The position numbers and the translations under genes were made by a program. Below, piece after piece: positions 43,704-55,396 of a stretch of 64,000 bases of DNA. Source of the stretch: Nannochloris sp. 'desiccata' (lineage: Eukaryota; Chlorophyta; Trebouxiophyceae; Chlorellales; Chlorellaceae). The notes under the pieces are model-generated. The model searched no databases and was not told the DNA's origin. It saw nothing but the letters and a program-made list of their open reading frames with translations. How positions within the stretch are numbered: position 1 is the stretch's first letter; every line of letters begins with the position of its first letter. The stretch is taken from contig JAGTXX020000006.1 of the NCBI GenBank assembly GCA_019044685.2, forward strand, positions 1,507,501-1,571,500, written 5' to 3'.

Positions 43704-43876
43704 ATCATGGCACCGTTGCTGCTTCTTTAATTAAAAATTAGTTATTTTGTAGTCATTTTACATTCATTGACGTCAGTGATAAGTATTCTAAACAAAACAA
43801 AAAAATATAAAGTAGTCTGTAAAGTGCAATTAATATAGTACTTATATGAAATATGTTTATTTTTAATTATTTATCC

Positions 43877-44701
43877 TCACTTCCCTTGATACCGTTCGTA
43901 ACTCGGGCTCCGTCTTTTTGTCCTTCCTCCTCTATCTCTGCTTCTACTCCTGCTGCGATCGCTATACCTTCTTCTGCCTCTACTTCGGCTTCTACTACGG
44001 TTTCTTTTATCCCTACTTCTCCGGCGCTTTCTATCACGTGATCGAGATCGAGAAGGTGATCTGGTAGTTGATCGGGGTGACTGTGACGGTGACCTACTTG
44101 TTTTTCTACGTCTCTCTTGCTCTCTAGAACGACTCCGACTACGTGATCTTTTTCTTTCCAGTCTTCTATCGTCTCTATCCCATCTGCTTTTACGTTCCCT
44201 ATCCCCTGCTACAGCGTAGTCAGCTCTCAACTGCCCCTGTTTATTTCTCTCGAATTGAAGACGCTCTTGCATTTTTTGTCGCTCAACATTTCTTTCCTGC
44301 ATTTCCGCAGCTTTTTCGTCCAGGAATTTCTGTGGAATACCACTAGGGTTATTTGCGGCACTAATCAATAGATTCCATAGCTCGCTGCAGAAACAGCTTG
44401 TGTTTCTCTCTAAAAAGCCAGTGAGGTTGATTTGTAAAAGGCGGGGATCAACTGCTTTTTTACCTTCAAGCTGTTCGAACACATAGCCAATAAGAACGTC
44501 ATCTTCTACACCACCAAGTAACTCGGTTAAGCGCTTGGCTATCCAAACTTTCATAGCTTCCCAGTTAATTTTGTTCATGTCCACTTTGACGCTGTATTCA
44601 GGAGGAAATGTTTTTGCCAACGATTTTAAAAGTTTCTTTTCTTTGTTGCCAAACCTGGCATCCTGCTCTGCAGAGACACCACGGAAGGCATTCCCTGACA
44701 T
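43877..44701 (-). CDS. PWI-domain splicing coactivator (SRRM1/SRm160-like)
   Basis: This is an intronless ORF of 274 aa. Residues 10-125 form a PWI domain: GNKEKKLLKSLAKTFPPEY, VDMNKINWEAMKVWI and the domain's DD.LI.YVFEQLE. A coiled charged linker (MQERNVERQKMQERLQFE) is followed by an Arg/Ser-repeat tail of about 90 residues. SRRM1 binds nucleic acid through PWI and links spliceosome and exon-junction components through its RS tail. This copy is much shorter than the animal protein, as in other small eukaryotes. It is convergent with UTP6. Confidence 0.9.
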   Translation of the reverse strand: MSGNAFRGVSAEQDARFGNKEKKLLKSLAKTFPPEYSVKVDMNKINWEAMKVWIAKRLTELLGGVEDDVLIGYVFEQLEGKKAVDPRLLQINLTGFLERNTSCFCSELWNLLISAANNPSGIPQKFLDEKAAEMQERNVERQKMQERLQFERNKQGQLRADYAVAGDRERKSRWDRDDRRLERKRSRSRSRSREQERRRKTSRSPSQSPRSTTRSPSRSRSRDRKRRRSRDKRNRSRSRSRGRRRYSDRSRSRSRDRGGRTKRRSPSYERYQGK

Positions 44702-44895
44702 ATTTGCGGCACTTTTTGTAGACCAACACTTGCGAAAATGTAATTAAATGTTCTGATTAAAAACTATTTAATTTAGAAATTTACAACCACAGTAGCGACT
44801 TTGGTAGCTCGAAATTAATATAACTAAATGTCTATAAATTACAAAATATTTTTCTATATCCAGCAAAACTCATTCATTTTTCTAAAAACAGTTTA

Positions 44896-47190
44896 TCAAT
44901 TCAGCTTCACAGCTGCCACCGCAGCAGGCGTGAACTCCACCCTCTGACTCAAAGCTTGTCTCACATCTAAAGGACTCAATCTCCAGGCTACAGCACCATC
45001 GCTCACCAACTCTGCCGCTTCATCGGCACTTTCCAAACCTAAGACAGTAGCAGTCTGCTGCAACTGGGCAAACTTTTCTCTCACAGATCGAGTACTCATG
45101 TCCGACAGCCCAACAACGAGAGATCTAATATCTCTTTCTAGCTGCAAGCCACCTAGCTGAGTAAACCTCTTTTGAGCTACAGCAGCTTCCATTCGTGCAA
45201 CTAATTTGTCTACGGCAGAATGGATTACGGCATCGTACAGTGTCGGGGTCAAATATGATTGCAACCAACTGAAATTTGAAGCAAAGGTGACCAGCACAGC
45301 ATGGGCCCACTGCGGCGCACCACCACCTCCTGCCCCACCGACATCACTAGCAGCACCGCCAAAAGCATCATTCCCATCAATTTCGTAGCTAATTTCAACG
45401 AATTGGTCCAAAAGAGGACGTAAATGAGCAGCCAACGCGGTGCAAAGTTGCTCTGCACCTTGTGCACTAAGTTTTCGGAAATCTGAGGCAGTCTTTGACA
45501 AATCTGCCAGAACCAGCTTGATGCGATCTCTGTCGTGTGGGGCAGCAAATAATTGTCCAGCGAGATCTTCAAGTTGTTGACGGAGTTTATCCACGTACAT
45601 GGCACTCATATCGGCGTTATTAAAGGCCAGAGCAGCTACCGGAGCAGCTTCTGTCGATTTATCACCTCCAAGATGTGCTGTTGGTGCTGCAGCAGCGAGT
45701 CTTCCTGCTGCACCTTGAAGCTTACTAGCCAATGCAGATCTGTACAATGTTGACAATGCTGTATTCAGTTGATTAAGAATAGCTACAGCAGAGGGGGCAC
45801 GACCTGTAGCCAAAGCTCTCCTTCCGGCTGACAAGGCAACAAAAAAGGCATCGTCCACCATAGATGACGTCAACGCACCCGCGACCGGTTCATCAATCCT
45901 CACAGCTTTAGCTATACTCTCCTCTACATAATACTCTTCTAAAGATATATAATAACTAAGCAGCTCCCGTAAGGTGGTGCTTAAAGCCCCGCCACGGAGT
46001 GCCGTCTCCCTTGATGGCGGTAGAGGCGATGGAGCTGAAGCTTCCGCCATCCTTACAAGGAGATACTGTGTATACTCTTCCCCAAGGGTACACAAAGCTA
46101 GAAGCTCAGACAAGAAGCCTTCTACGCGGCGCGGTTCCACTGGAGCAGCAGCAGCAGATGTGTCGTCTCTTCTCCTCATTCCGATTTGCCCTGCCACTTT
46201 AGCAAGTCCTCTATGATCAACAAAGCGTTGTAATATTCTCGTTCCACGCATATCACATTCTGCATGGACAGCGTACACAGCTGTAAGCGCCATTTCAGGG
46301 CCAAAAGCGTCTCGGAAGAGGTCGATATGTTCATCGATCGCAGCGGCCACATCTCTGAATAAGTTGGTCAACGTCTCTACATAGTCAACTTTCGCGCCCG
46401 CGCCCGTTGCGAATCCGTCTACCAACGCGTCGTAATCTGCTTGTGCACGCTCAGAAAGTAATGCACGTAGATAATTTGTTAATACTTCAACACCTTCGCT
46501 CTGCATGCGTAAAGGACCATAGAGGCTAGAATACCTTGCTACAGCCCCGTGGTCTTTGGCCGCTACAGCAGCAGCTGTTCTTGCCCGAACAGCTTGTTCT
46601 ACTTTACCCTTCCACTCTACCATTGATGCAACTTGCGCGGCTTCTTGCTCGGCAACACCGCTCGAAACACTTACTAAATTGCTGCTGGTTGGAAGTCCTC
46701 CAGTATTGCCATCAGCAGTGGTCGAGGTAGACAGAAGATGATTCTTTTCCTCACTTTCTATTTCTAGGAATCGAGCCACGCATCCAGCTGCAGCTTCTAA
46801 ATCATCACGTTCTAAAGCAGATTCTACACCTTCAACAGCTCTGGATCTATCGACTACCACTTCTATTCTAGATAGAGTACCCCGGACCCGAGATTGAGCA
46901 GCGTCAAGAGCACGGACTTTACTTGAAACCTTGTCTGCTAGGGCTGCAGTGTCTGCTGTAGAAGATCGTAGCTGTAATGCTTCTGCTTTAGCCATCTGTA
47001 AGGCATCTGCTGTGTCAGATTTTAGGGATGCTAGGGCGGTGTCTATTTTAAAAGAGGACGAGAGTAGGGCTTCAAGATCAGCGTCAATGGTGCGTTCTAA
47101 AGCAACTGCATCAATAAGGAGACGATTGATGTCTGCAGGGTTGGATAAATTGCGTACAGTAGCGACATCTATCATAGTCCTCGTCGTCAT
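44896..47190 (-). CDS. COG4: Conserved oligomeric Golgi complex subunit 4
   Basis: This is an intronless ORF of 764 aa, normal for the family. The N-terminal half is coiled-coil (RNLSNPADINRLLIDAVALERTIDADLEALL...), with RFLEIE at the end of the first block. The helical rod includes YVETLTNLFRDVAAAIDEH and ELLSYYISLEEYYVEESI, both typical of COG4. COG is a tethering complex for retrograde traffic inside the Golgi. Its start codon is 283 bases from the divergent V-ATPase B start. Confidence 0.93.
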   Translation of the reverse strand: MTTRTMIDVATVRNLSNPADINRLLIDAVALERTIDADLEALLSSSFKIDTALASLKSDTADALQMAKAEALQLRSSTADTAALADKVSSKVRALDAAQSRVRGTLSRIEVVVDRSRAVEGVESALERDDLEAAAGCVARFLEIESEEKNHLLSTSTTADGNTGGLPTSSNLVSVSSGVAEQEAAQVASMVEWKGKVEQAVRARTAAAVAAKDHGAVARYSSLYGPLRMQSEGVEVLTNYLRALLSERAQADYDALVDGFATGAGAKVDYVETLTNLFRDVAAAIDEHIDLFRDAFGPEMALTAVYAVHAECDMRGTRILQRFVDHRGLAKVAGQIGMRRRDDTSAAAAPVEPRRVEGFLSELLALCTLGEEYTQYLLVRMAEASAPSPLPPSRETALRGGALSTTLRELLSYYISLEEYYVEESIAKAVRIDEPVAGALTSSMVDDAFFVALSAGRRALATGRAPSAVAILNQLNTALSTLYRSALASKLQGAAGRLAAAAPTAHLGGDKSTEAAPVAALAFNNADMSAMYVDKLRQQLEDLAGQLFAAPHDRDRIKLVLADLSKTASDFRKLSAQGAEQLCTALAAHLRPLLDQFVEISYEIDGNDAFGGAASDVGGAGGGGAPQWAHAVLVTFASNFSWLQSYLTPTLYDAVIHSAVDKLVARMEAAVAQKRFTQLGGLQLERDIRSLVVGLSDMSTRSVREKFAQLQQTATVLGLESADEAAELVSDGAVAWRLSPLDVRQALSQRVEFTPAAVAAVKLN

Positions 47191-47473
47191 CAGAAGGGAG
47201 CCTCGATGAAGTAATATTTAAACTACTTCAGGATGAATTTATTTTTTTGATCACAATATTTAAACTGCAAGCAACTATGCTTTTATTGCTGCATATGGAT
47301 GGATGTAGATCTGTCTATTATCAGTTTGCTAAAGACAAAGTTTTAATATACATAGTGTGAGAAGTAGCTTTTGATCAATCAATGAAGAGAGAAAAGCGAT
47401 TAGTAGAGCATAGAAGCTCTCTGCTCATAAATGCATAAGTTATTTAGCAAATAATTTTATACTTATCCCGAAC

Positions 47474-49264
47474 ATGGCTGCTCCTGCCGAATCAGTGGGC
47501 CCTGTCCCTGTTGAGCCTAGGCTGGGTGAGTATTACTTGCATTTTGCCCTTGATCTCCTTAGATGTCACCCTGTGTCACCTGTTTTTAACCCCATTTCTG
47601 ATCTTAATTTGCAGAATATCGTACCGTTGGTGGTGTTGCTGGACCCTTGGTAGTTGTAGAATTCGTCAAGAAACCCAAATATGCAGAGATTGTAAACGTG
47701 AAATTGGGAGATGGCAGTAAACGCCGTGGACAGGTAGGCAGCACCCTACAATTTAAAAATTGACTTTCTTACCAATCACCATTTTATTCAACGCTCACAC
47801 ATGTTGATCTCCTTGTCTTCATTCTTTCGTCAATCGCAGGTTTTGGAAGTAGATGGAGACAGGGCAGTGGTGCAGGTTTTTGAAGGCACTTCTGGCATTG
47901 ATAATAAAAACACCGTCCTGGAATTCACTGGAGATGTAAGATTGATTGTATCAGCGCAAGCATGCAGGCTATGGGGACTTGATTATTGATCGTTTTTTTA
48001 CCGCCCCGACGAGGGCATTTATTTTATAGGAGTACTCACAATATGTATTCTTTGCCTGCAGGTTTTGAAAACCCCCGTCGCTCGCGATATGCTTGGCCGT
48101 GTTTTCAACGGTTCTGGTGCCCCTATCGACGGTGGTCCTGCTGTTTTAGCTGAACATTTCCTCGATATTAATGGTGCGTCCATCAACCCTGCCGAGAGAA
48201 CTTACCCTGAAGAGATGATCCAAACAGGAATTTCTACAATCGATGTAATGAATTCCATCGCTCGTGGACAGAAAATCCCTCTTTTCTCAGCAGCTGGTTT
48301 GCCTCATAACGATATCGCTGCCCAAATTTGCCGTCAAGCAGGCTTGGTAGCTCATTCAGGAGAAGACGGTGTCGATGGCGGTGGAGAACAAGAGGATACT
48401 CAATTCGCGATTGTATTCGCAGCAATGGGTGTCAACATGGAAACTGCCCATTTCTTCAAACAAGATTTCGAAGAAAATGGGTCTATGGATCGTACGGTCC
48501 TTTTCCTCAACTTGGCAAATGATCCCACAATCGAACGTATTATCACCCCGCGCATTGCCCTCACCACTGCCGAGTACTTGGCCTACGATTGCGGCATGCA
48601 CGTGCTTGTAATATTAACCGATATGACGTCATATGCTGACGCATTACGTGAGGTGTCTGCCGCACGTGAAGAAGTACCAGGACGACGTGGATATCCAGGA
48701 TATATGTACACGGATCTTGCAACCATTTATGAGCGTGCTGGACGTATCGAGGGGCGTCCTGGGTCGATCACACAATTGCCGATTTTAACCATGCCTAATG
48801 ATGATATTACCCATCCCATCCCTGATTTGACGGGATATATTACCGAAGGACAGGTATATGTCGATAGACAGTTACACAATAGACAAATTTATCCTCCCAT
48901 CAATGTTTTACCATCACTCTCTCGACTTATGAAGAGTGCTATCGGTGAGAACATGACACGAAAAGACCATTCTGAAGTATCGAATCAACTGTACGCATGC
49001 TATGCTATTGGCAAAGATGTTCAGGCAATGAAGGCTGTGGTTGGTGAAGAAGCTTTGTCACCGGAAGATCTTCTTTACCTTGAGTTTTTAGATAAATTCG
49101 AATCGAAATTTGTGAATCAAGGTTTGTACGACAACCGTTCGATTTTTGAAAGTTTGGATTTGGCATGGAGTTTGTTAAGGATGTTCCCAAGAGAGTTGTT
49201 GAGACGTATTACAAAGGAAACATTGGATGCGTTCTATGATAGAGAAGATGCTGGCGATCTTTAG
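47474..49264 (+). CDS. VHA-B: V-type proton ATPase subunit B
   Basis: Four exons, 47474-47525, 47615-47733, 47840-47935 and 48062-49264, join to 489 aa, the usual length. [76 protein letters not shown] and [20 protein letters not shown] follow the family text almost without change. Subunit B is the non-catalytic nucleotide-binding subunit of the V1 head that pumps protons into vacuole and endomembranes. All introns lie in the 5' third and are short. Confidence 0.98.
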
Positions 49265-49439
49265 ATTTAAGACAAAAAAGATAAAGGAATAATTTGTTTT
49301 AGTTTTTGAGCTGTTTGTCATTTTTTTTGTTTTTTTCTGCCACCGGTCTAGTTTTGACTGTGAAGAAGAAAGTGTAATTTAAATTTACAACTACAGAGAC
49401 CAGATTCTAACACCTATTATTAATACATGTGCAATTCTC

Positions 49440-52400
49440 TTATGCCCAGCTAACTTTCTTTCCAGCATAGGCTTCTAAATTTTGGCTCGCTTCATCAAAA
49501 CCACCGCCACCGCCACCCTTCTCAAATTTATTATAAATAGCTGTTAATCGATCTCTCTCTGTACCAGAAACCGAAGGTCTCGCCGCATTTAACGCTTTAT
49601 CTATATGCCGTTTGGATACAACTGCTGAAATAACCCCACCAGCGTCGAGAGCTTCGTGGGCAGCAGCAAGTTGTGCATCGGATAGCACCGCCCCAAGATC
49701 TGCCCCACTAAAATTTTCTACAGCAGCAGCAACAGCGTCGAGATCTACATCCTCTGCAAGTTCAAGCCGCCTTGACAATGCACGTAAAATAGCACGCCTG
49801 TCTTCTAAAGCAGGGAATTCACAGTGTAGGAGACGATCTAATCGCCCTGGTCGAAGGAGCGCGGCGTCAATCAAATCGGGGCGGGAGGTTGCAGCGACAA
49901 CACAGACACCACGCAGCCCCTCGACACCATCTAATTCGGTCAAAAGCTGGTTGACAACTCTATCAGTGACTCCAGTGTTATCATGCCCTCTTTGAGGTGC
50001 AATTGCGTCGAACTCATCAAAAAACAACACACTTGGTGCAGCGGCAGCAGCTCTGCTAAATACATCCCTCACTGCAGCCTCGGATGCCCCAATATATTTA
50101 TTGAGCAGCTCAGGTCCAGAGACGGTGATACATCGTACACCAGTTGCAGCAACTGCAGCAGCGACGACATGCGTCTTACCACACCCAGGAGGACCGTACA
50201 GCAACGCACCAGTCCGGAGACGCAATGGTGCCGATGCCACTAACTCTGCATATTTCAAAGGTAGTTCTAGTGCTTCTGTTAAAGCGTCACGCACTTCATG
50301 CATTCCCCCAACATCTTCCCACCCTTGGACTCCTGCTTGTACGGTAGTACGGGTACCCGAGCCCCAAAAGGCAGATGGAATCATCCCATTCATTGCATCA
50401 TATAAATCTTTCTTTTCTAATTGTAATCGGAAACTTCCTCCTTCCGTACTTTGTATAATATCAGCTATATCCCCATTAGGAATATCCCCTCTAATATCAC
50501 TATTACGAGTACCATCACCAATAACCCCAATACCGTTACCACTGCCGACATTGAGACCAACGATGTCTCCACTGGTGCCATTGCTGATATCAATGTGACA
50601 AATCCTAGATTTAAGTAATTGGCGAGAGACTGCTGATGTCATGGCTCTATCCAATAGTACCCCCAGATCAGCACCATCATACCCATCTGCCTTTGTAGCC
50701 ATCTCCGTTAACAATGAAGAATCAAGTTGCAGGCCCCGCTCAGCAAGGCCTGCATGTAATATTTCTGCCCTGCTTTCTGCAGAAGGTGGTGCGACATTGA
50801 CAACAGTTTCAAACCGACCGACTTCTCGTAAAGCTGGAGCCAAAGCCGCAGCGTCTCTACAAGAGCCAATGACAGAGACTGCTGGCCAAGACCCGACGCC
50901 TGCTCCGTAGGTAAACCCATGTCGAGACCAATTCTCTCCTGCAGAAGAGAGTCCGTCTAATATCTCACAAATCCATGCAACTACAGCACCACCAGTTTCC
51001 CCACCAGCACCGCCATGGTCAACGTCGGGCGGGTGACCTCCTTCTCCGTCTGGTACGCCAGGGCAAAGCACATCGATATCTTCTAGCACGACAACTGCAG
51101 GCATGTGTGAGACAGCGCACCTAATAGCATGCGAAATGCGTTTTCCAGCCTCTTCCTCACTGTGAATTTCTCTACAGGGGACTACATGGACTTCAGCTAG
51201 GGTTTGTCGGTGGGAAGAAAGAGTGGAGCTCAGCATGCGCAGCAGAGACGATTTCCCACTTCCAGCTGGTCCAGATAATAACACACTTCCAGGACGAGGG
51301 GCACCCCAGCTCTGTAGTACGCTGCGAGGTCCAGCAGCGAGTACAGGAAGGACAGCTTCTAATAATTTGGTAGCCGCCCCGTGCTGACTAGGCGGCACAT
51401 ATGTACTACTAGCAGAGCTAGTCATGAACTTCTTATAGGTGTTTGCTAGTGGTGGCATAACAGGAGCATACCAGTTTGGTGCAGTACTACTATCCATACC
51501 GTTCTTCTCCGGGGTCACGTGGGTAGCTTCTCTTAGAGCCTTGTCTAAAATTGTATTTTTTTCTAGAGAACTTAATTTTCGAAGCTTAATCGCATCGTAA
51601 GGTTCAGCTCCCATAGCTGCACGGCCAATATCGGACAGACAGATGTGACCAGGGGCGATAAAATACGCAGAAGAGGAAGAAGAGGAAGGGGGAGTGGCGG
51701 AAAGACAAACTGTTACTGTCCCACTTCGAGGTGATGATAAAACTGCCCAATCTCCATTATTTAGGTCGCACCTATGTAAAGTAGCTTCAGAAACTCGTGC
51801 TATCAATACTCCAGACGGTAGAGATGATGTTTCTGTTTCTTTATTCCCATAATGTCCATTGATTTCAGGGGCAAGAGCAGTGTTTCTCTCCAATGCCGAT
51901 GTTAGTTTAGGCACTACGAGTAAACGTAGTGCAGTCCGTACTATATGACTAGATTCACTTGATCCAGTCATATTCCCATTTCGATGAAATTCGCCATTGG
52001 CAGTATAACCCGTTGTGCTATTATTTCTAATCCTAAGTCGAGGTGCAATGGCCACTTGACTGCCATCGACCAATCGAACAACGTTGGCATTAGGCGGTGT
52101 TGTTGCAGAAACTTTAAATTCGATCGGCTGTCCATGGACCCAAACAACTAAAGGCTGGTCAAGGCTCGCAACACCGACTTGTTCTAATAAATGGGATTCT
52201 ATCAAATCTGCATTGAGCTCTACTACTTCCCAGTCATCGGCTGAAGCAGGCTCCACCGTAATTGAGGCAGCAGCGGGAACGTGAGACTCGGTAGAAATAT
52301 ATGCAAAGCTTCCCTCTTCTAAGTTTAAGCCACGTGCTATAGCAGCGGAGATTCCAATTGATTTGGGGGTATCTGAAGCACCGCCTGCCCAGGAGAAAAA

Positions 52401-52681
52401 GAGCGGGGCTGAGGAGCTCGGTTCGCCTGAGAAATCAACGGGTTGGAGGCGGATGACCACCGGCCATGCGTCTCGGTTGGAGTTCCGGGTGAGCTGGGTT
52501 ATTAGGGAGCTGGGCAGGCTGATCCATGATGCTTTCTCAGAAGGTAAATAGGTAATGGTGTACCTGCAGAGAGGAATGTAGCATATATGTTGGGTGCAAA
52601 GCAGGAAAATAATGAGATGCAAAATGCTTACCTGTCCAGCCCTCCAATGCCTAGATCGTGTAAATCAGGAAAGAGCGACAT
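49440..52681 (-). CDS. PEX1: Peroxisome biogenesis AAA ATPase PEX1
   Basis: Exon 1 is 52632-52681 and exon 2 is 49440-52563, giving 1,057 aa beginning MSLFPDLHDLGIGGLDRYTI. The N-terminal part shows PEX1-type text (WPVVIRLQPVDFSGE, LFFSWAGGASD). D1 has Walker A VLLSGPAGSGKSSLL near residue 450 and Walker B VVVLEDIDVL. D2 has GALLYGPPGCGKTHVV near residue 810, LFFDEFDAIAPQRG, and the SRH with LRPGRLDRLL. The more conserved D2 is as expected for PEX1. With PEX6 it extracts PEX5 receptor from the peroxisomal membrane. Start codons of PEX1 and SRP19 are 191 bases apart and divergent. Confidence 0.95.
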
Positions 52682-52872
52682 CCTCTCAAGGCTTAAAACA
52701 TTAAATTGGCATGCCTCGTCTAGGGAGAGGCAGTTTTTCATCATTTACCGAGGGCCTCTCTCCGAGTCGGTAAATTTCAATGAAATTTAAAATGATTTTC
52801 TCATATCTGCGAGCATCTCACGACTTCAGGCACATTTCATAAAATAATTTGGCAAATAACCAACGCAGCATA

Positions 52873-53659
52873 ATGGAGCATGACAAGGTACGACACTCTA
52901 TATATTTTAAATGACCTGTATTAAAATTTAATGGCCTTTTCTCAACAGTATATGTTCATTCTGATTTGTGCAGCGCGTAGTAGTGTATCCATGTTACCTG
53001 AACAGCAACTATACAGTCTCACAAGGGCGCAAGATCCCTAAAATAGCCGGTAAGTTTCCGATCAAACGATGATGACTTGAATGAAGCAAGCTGTAAATAT
53101 GTCAGTTTCTCATAGAATTCTTCCCTTTTCTGCAGCCTGTGATAATCCAGCAGCACCTGAAATATACGATTGCGTCATTCAGGGGTTGAAACTCCCAGCA
53201 GATATTGAGGTAAGCTTGCATTTCACTCCCTTGACACAAGTCGGTGACGGTTACTTTCCCTTTCTAATTTTCTAAACAAGATTTTCTTTACGCTATTGCA
53301 GATGAAAAGACATCCGAGAGATTGGAAGTATCCTGGTAGAATACGTGTACAGCTTAAAGACGATCAAGGGAACTTAGTAAATCCAGATATTCCCACACGT
53401 AAGGACTTCTTTTCAAAAAAACGTGCCCACTTAATTTTCTTGCCAGTCGTTAATTTTTTAGTCTTGAAAGTTCATAACCAAATTTTTTAAATCGTTCTTC
53501 TTTTTCTTTGCAGGGCATACCTTATTTTTGAAAATTGCCGAGTTAGTACCCCGTCACCCTGGTAGATCAGGGAAGGCCAAGGCTGGCGGTCAAGCAGCGA
53601 TAGCAGCTGGACCCAGCAGCGGCGGCGGTGGTAAAAAGGGTGGCAAGAAGAAAAAGTAA
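52873..53659 (+). CDS. SRP19: Signal recognition particle 19 kDa protein
   Basis: Five short exons, 52873-52887, 52974-53049, 53136-53209, 53302-53398 and 53514-53659, join in frame to 135 aa. VVVYPCYLNSNYTVSQGRKIP, RHPRDWKYPGRIRVQLKDD and LFLKIAELVPRHPGR are the SRP19 signatures. A Gly/Lys-rich tail ends in KKKK. SRP19 binds SRP RNA helices 6 and 8 and allows SRP54 assembly for ER targeting. Four introns in 400 coding bases makes this the most intron-dense gene in the window. Confidence 0.95.
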
Positions 53660-53924
53660 ATTGATAATTTTAATTACAACTGAGAGACTTACTTGTACAT
53701 GCAGGGCTGTAATCGATAAATTGGTAGCTGTGGTTATATTCAATGAATTTTAGGATTAGGACAAGAAAATAAGGGAGAAAAGAAAGAATCTGTAGCTAGA
53801 CAAAAAGAAAGCTATGAAAAATAAAATTATAAACGGGACATACAGCGAGAAGTAAGTAACAACGAAGAGTACAAGTACATACACGGAAGCAACAAGAAAT
53901 TTTCCTTCTAATTTCAAGGAACAT

Positions 53925-55101
53925 CTAGGCTTTCCCATTTTCACCAACATGAGCACCAGCAGCGCCAGCAGCATCTTCAATCGTCACTGCTGCAGAGGCA
54001 TAACTCACGCTCGAATCTCTCTGCGTCAAACATTTATGCGACTGGTCATACTGCGTAAACTTAATTTTATGACCAACACCACTACGGCTCGCTGCTTGAA
54101 GAAATACTCCTATAGGATGCCTCCCGCAAATTGTATTTCCCGTCTTTGAAAGATACTTTGTGAAGGCGGCAGGGTCACCGCCTTCTATAATCCGCATTGC
54201 TTCATGATCTAACGCTTTAATACTTTGGTGAATATCTCCATGTGAATTTTGGTAGTACACATAGTTGAACCGGCTGCCCCAATGGCAAAAATCTGAAGAA
54301 AGTATGAAAAAATTGTCTGGATTTTCTAGATATGGCGCTAAGATTTCCCCATAAGAAGCCTCCCCGTCTGGAGTTAATGCCCCCACAACGATGGAAACTA
54401 AAGAAAATTTGTGACCCTTCATGACTTCCATTAAATATGGCATGTGAAGCTCTAAACTGTGCTCTGCTTCATCGGCCAAAGGGCTGAGCACTGGAAATTT
54501 TCCAGTGGCGTGGAGTCTCGAGTAAATTTCTGTATCGATGTGAGCTTCTCCTAGGGGGGTGGAATAGCGGGCGTGGGGGGAAAGGTGACATTCTCGGGAG
54601 AAAAAGTGATGAGATGGGCCGAGCAGGAAGACCCGTTTCCTGTAGAGGGAGTAAAAGATATTTATAATTTGGGTGAAAGGCGGTGGGAGAAATAGTACAG
54701 CTTGTAAAACAATATAATTTGAAATAAAAATTTAGATTAATTCTTAGGATTTAGCAATATTCCAATACTCACAGATACAGTTTATATAACTTACACTTGG
54801 GAGGGGTTGATATATTTGTATGCATAAGCCATAACATGGCCACAGTAACGATACCCGGCGTGGGGAGCAATCACCGCTCGCACCCTTCCGAGGTCTTCAA
54901 TAGTAGCACTGTCGAGCCAGTTTCGAATCTGAGCCGAAAGGTCTTTGGCTGAACATATAAGAAGAATATAGTTCCAATGTTAGACAAAGCGTTTTATAGT
55001 AGTTCACGAAATAATGAACAATAATCTGGCATCCTCTTACCATTGTCTTCATACCAGCTTCCGCTGTGAGTGGGGGCTCTGGCCCCTCTTTGCTTTGGCA
55101 T
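53925..55101 (-). CDS. MEMO1: MEMO1-like protein
   Basis: Exons 55041-55101, 54795-54948 and 53925-54639 join to 309 aa (split codons for Ala and Val). THSGSWYEDN, VIAPHAGYRYCGHV, FLLGPSHHFF, VLVGAL-like SIVVGALTPDG, FILSSDFCHWGSRF and GNTICGRHPIGV follow the MEMO1 family closely. The His and Cys residues proposed to bind metal in human MEMO1 are all present. MEMO proteins resemble class III dioxygenases and have been linked to copper handling and redox control; the plant role is not settled. The gene is divergent from the rhodanese gene, with 295 bases between start codons. Confidence 0.93.
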
Positions 55102-55396
55102 TATGCCTCGAACTTTCAGAAAATTTTAGATTAGGGTGTTGAGCTTCAGGTTTAGAGCTGAAGTTGGTTCAAGCACAAAACGCTCTCGTGGATACATTTC
55201 AATGCAAACCTCCGCTGATAACTCATCAATTTGATCCTTCTTCACTCAAAAGTATTTATCTTCACAAACTCTTGCTCAAATTATCAAGCATTTCCAGTTC
55301 GATTACTTTTAGTTCAAGATCTTTGATCACTTTTAAATTTTGATAGGGAAAAAAATAATTAACTTAGCCCATTCTCTCTTCCTCTAACCGACAATA

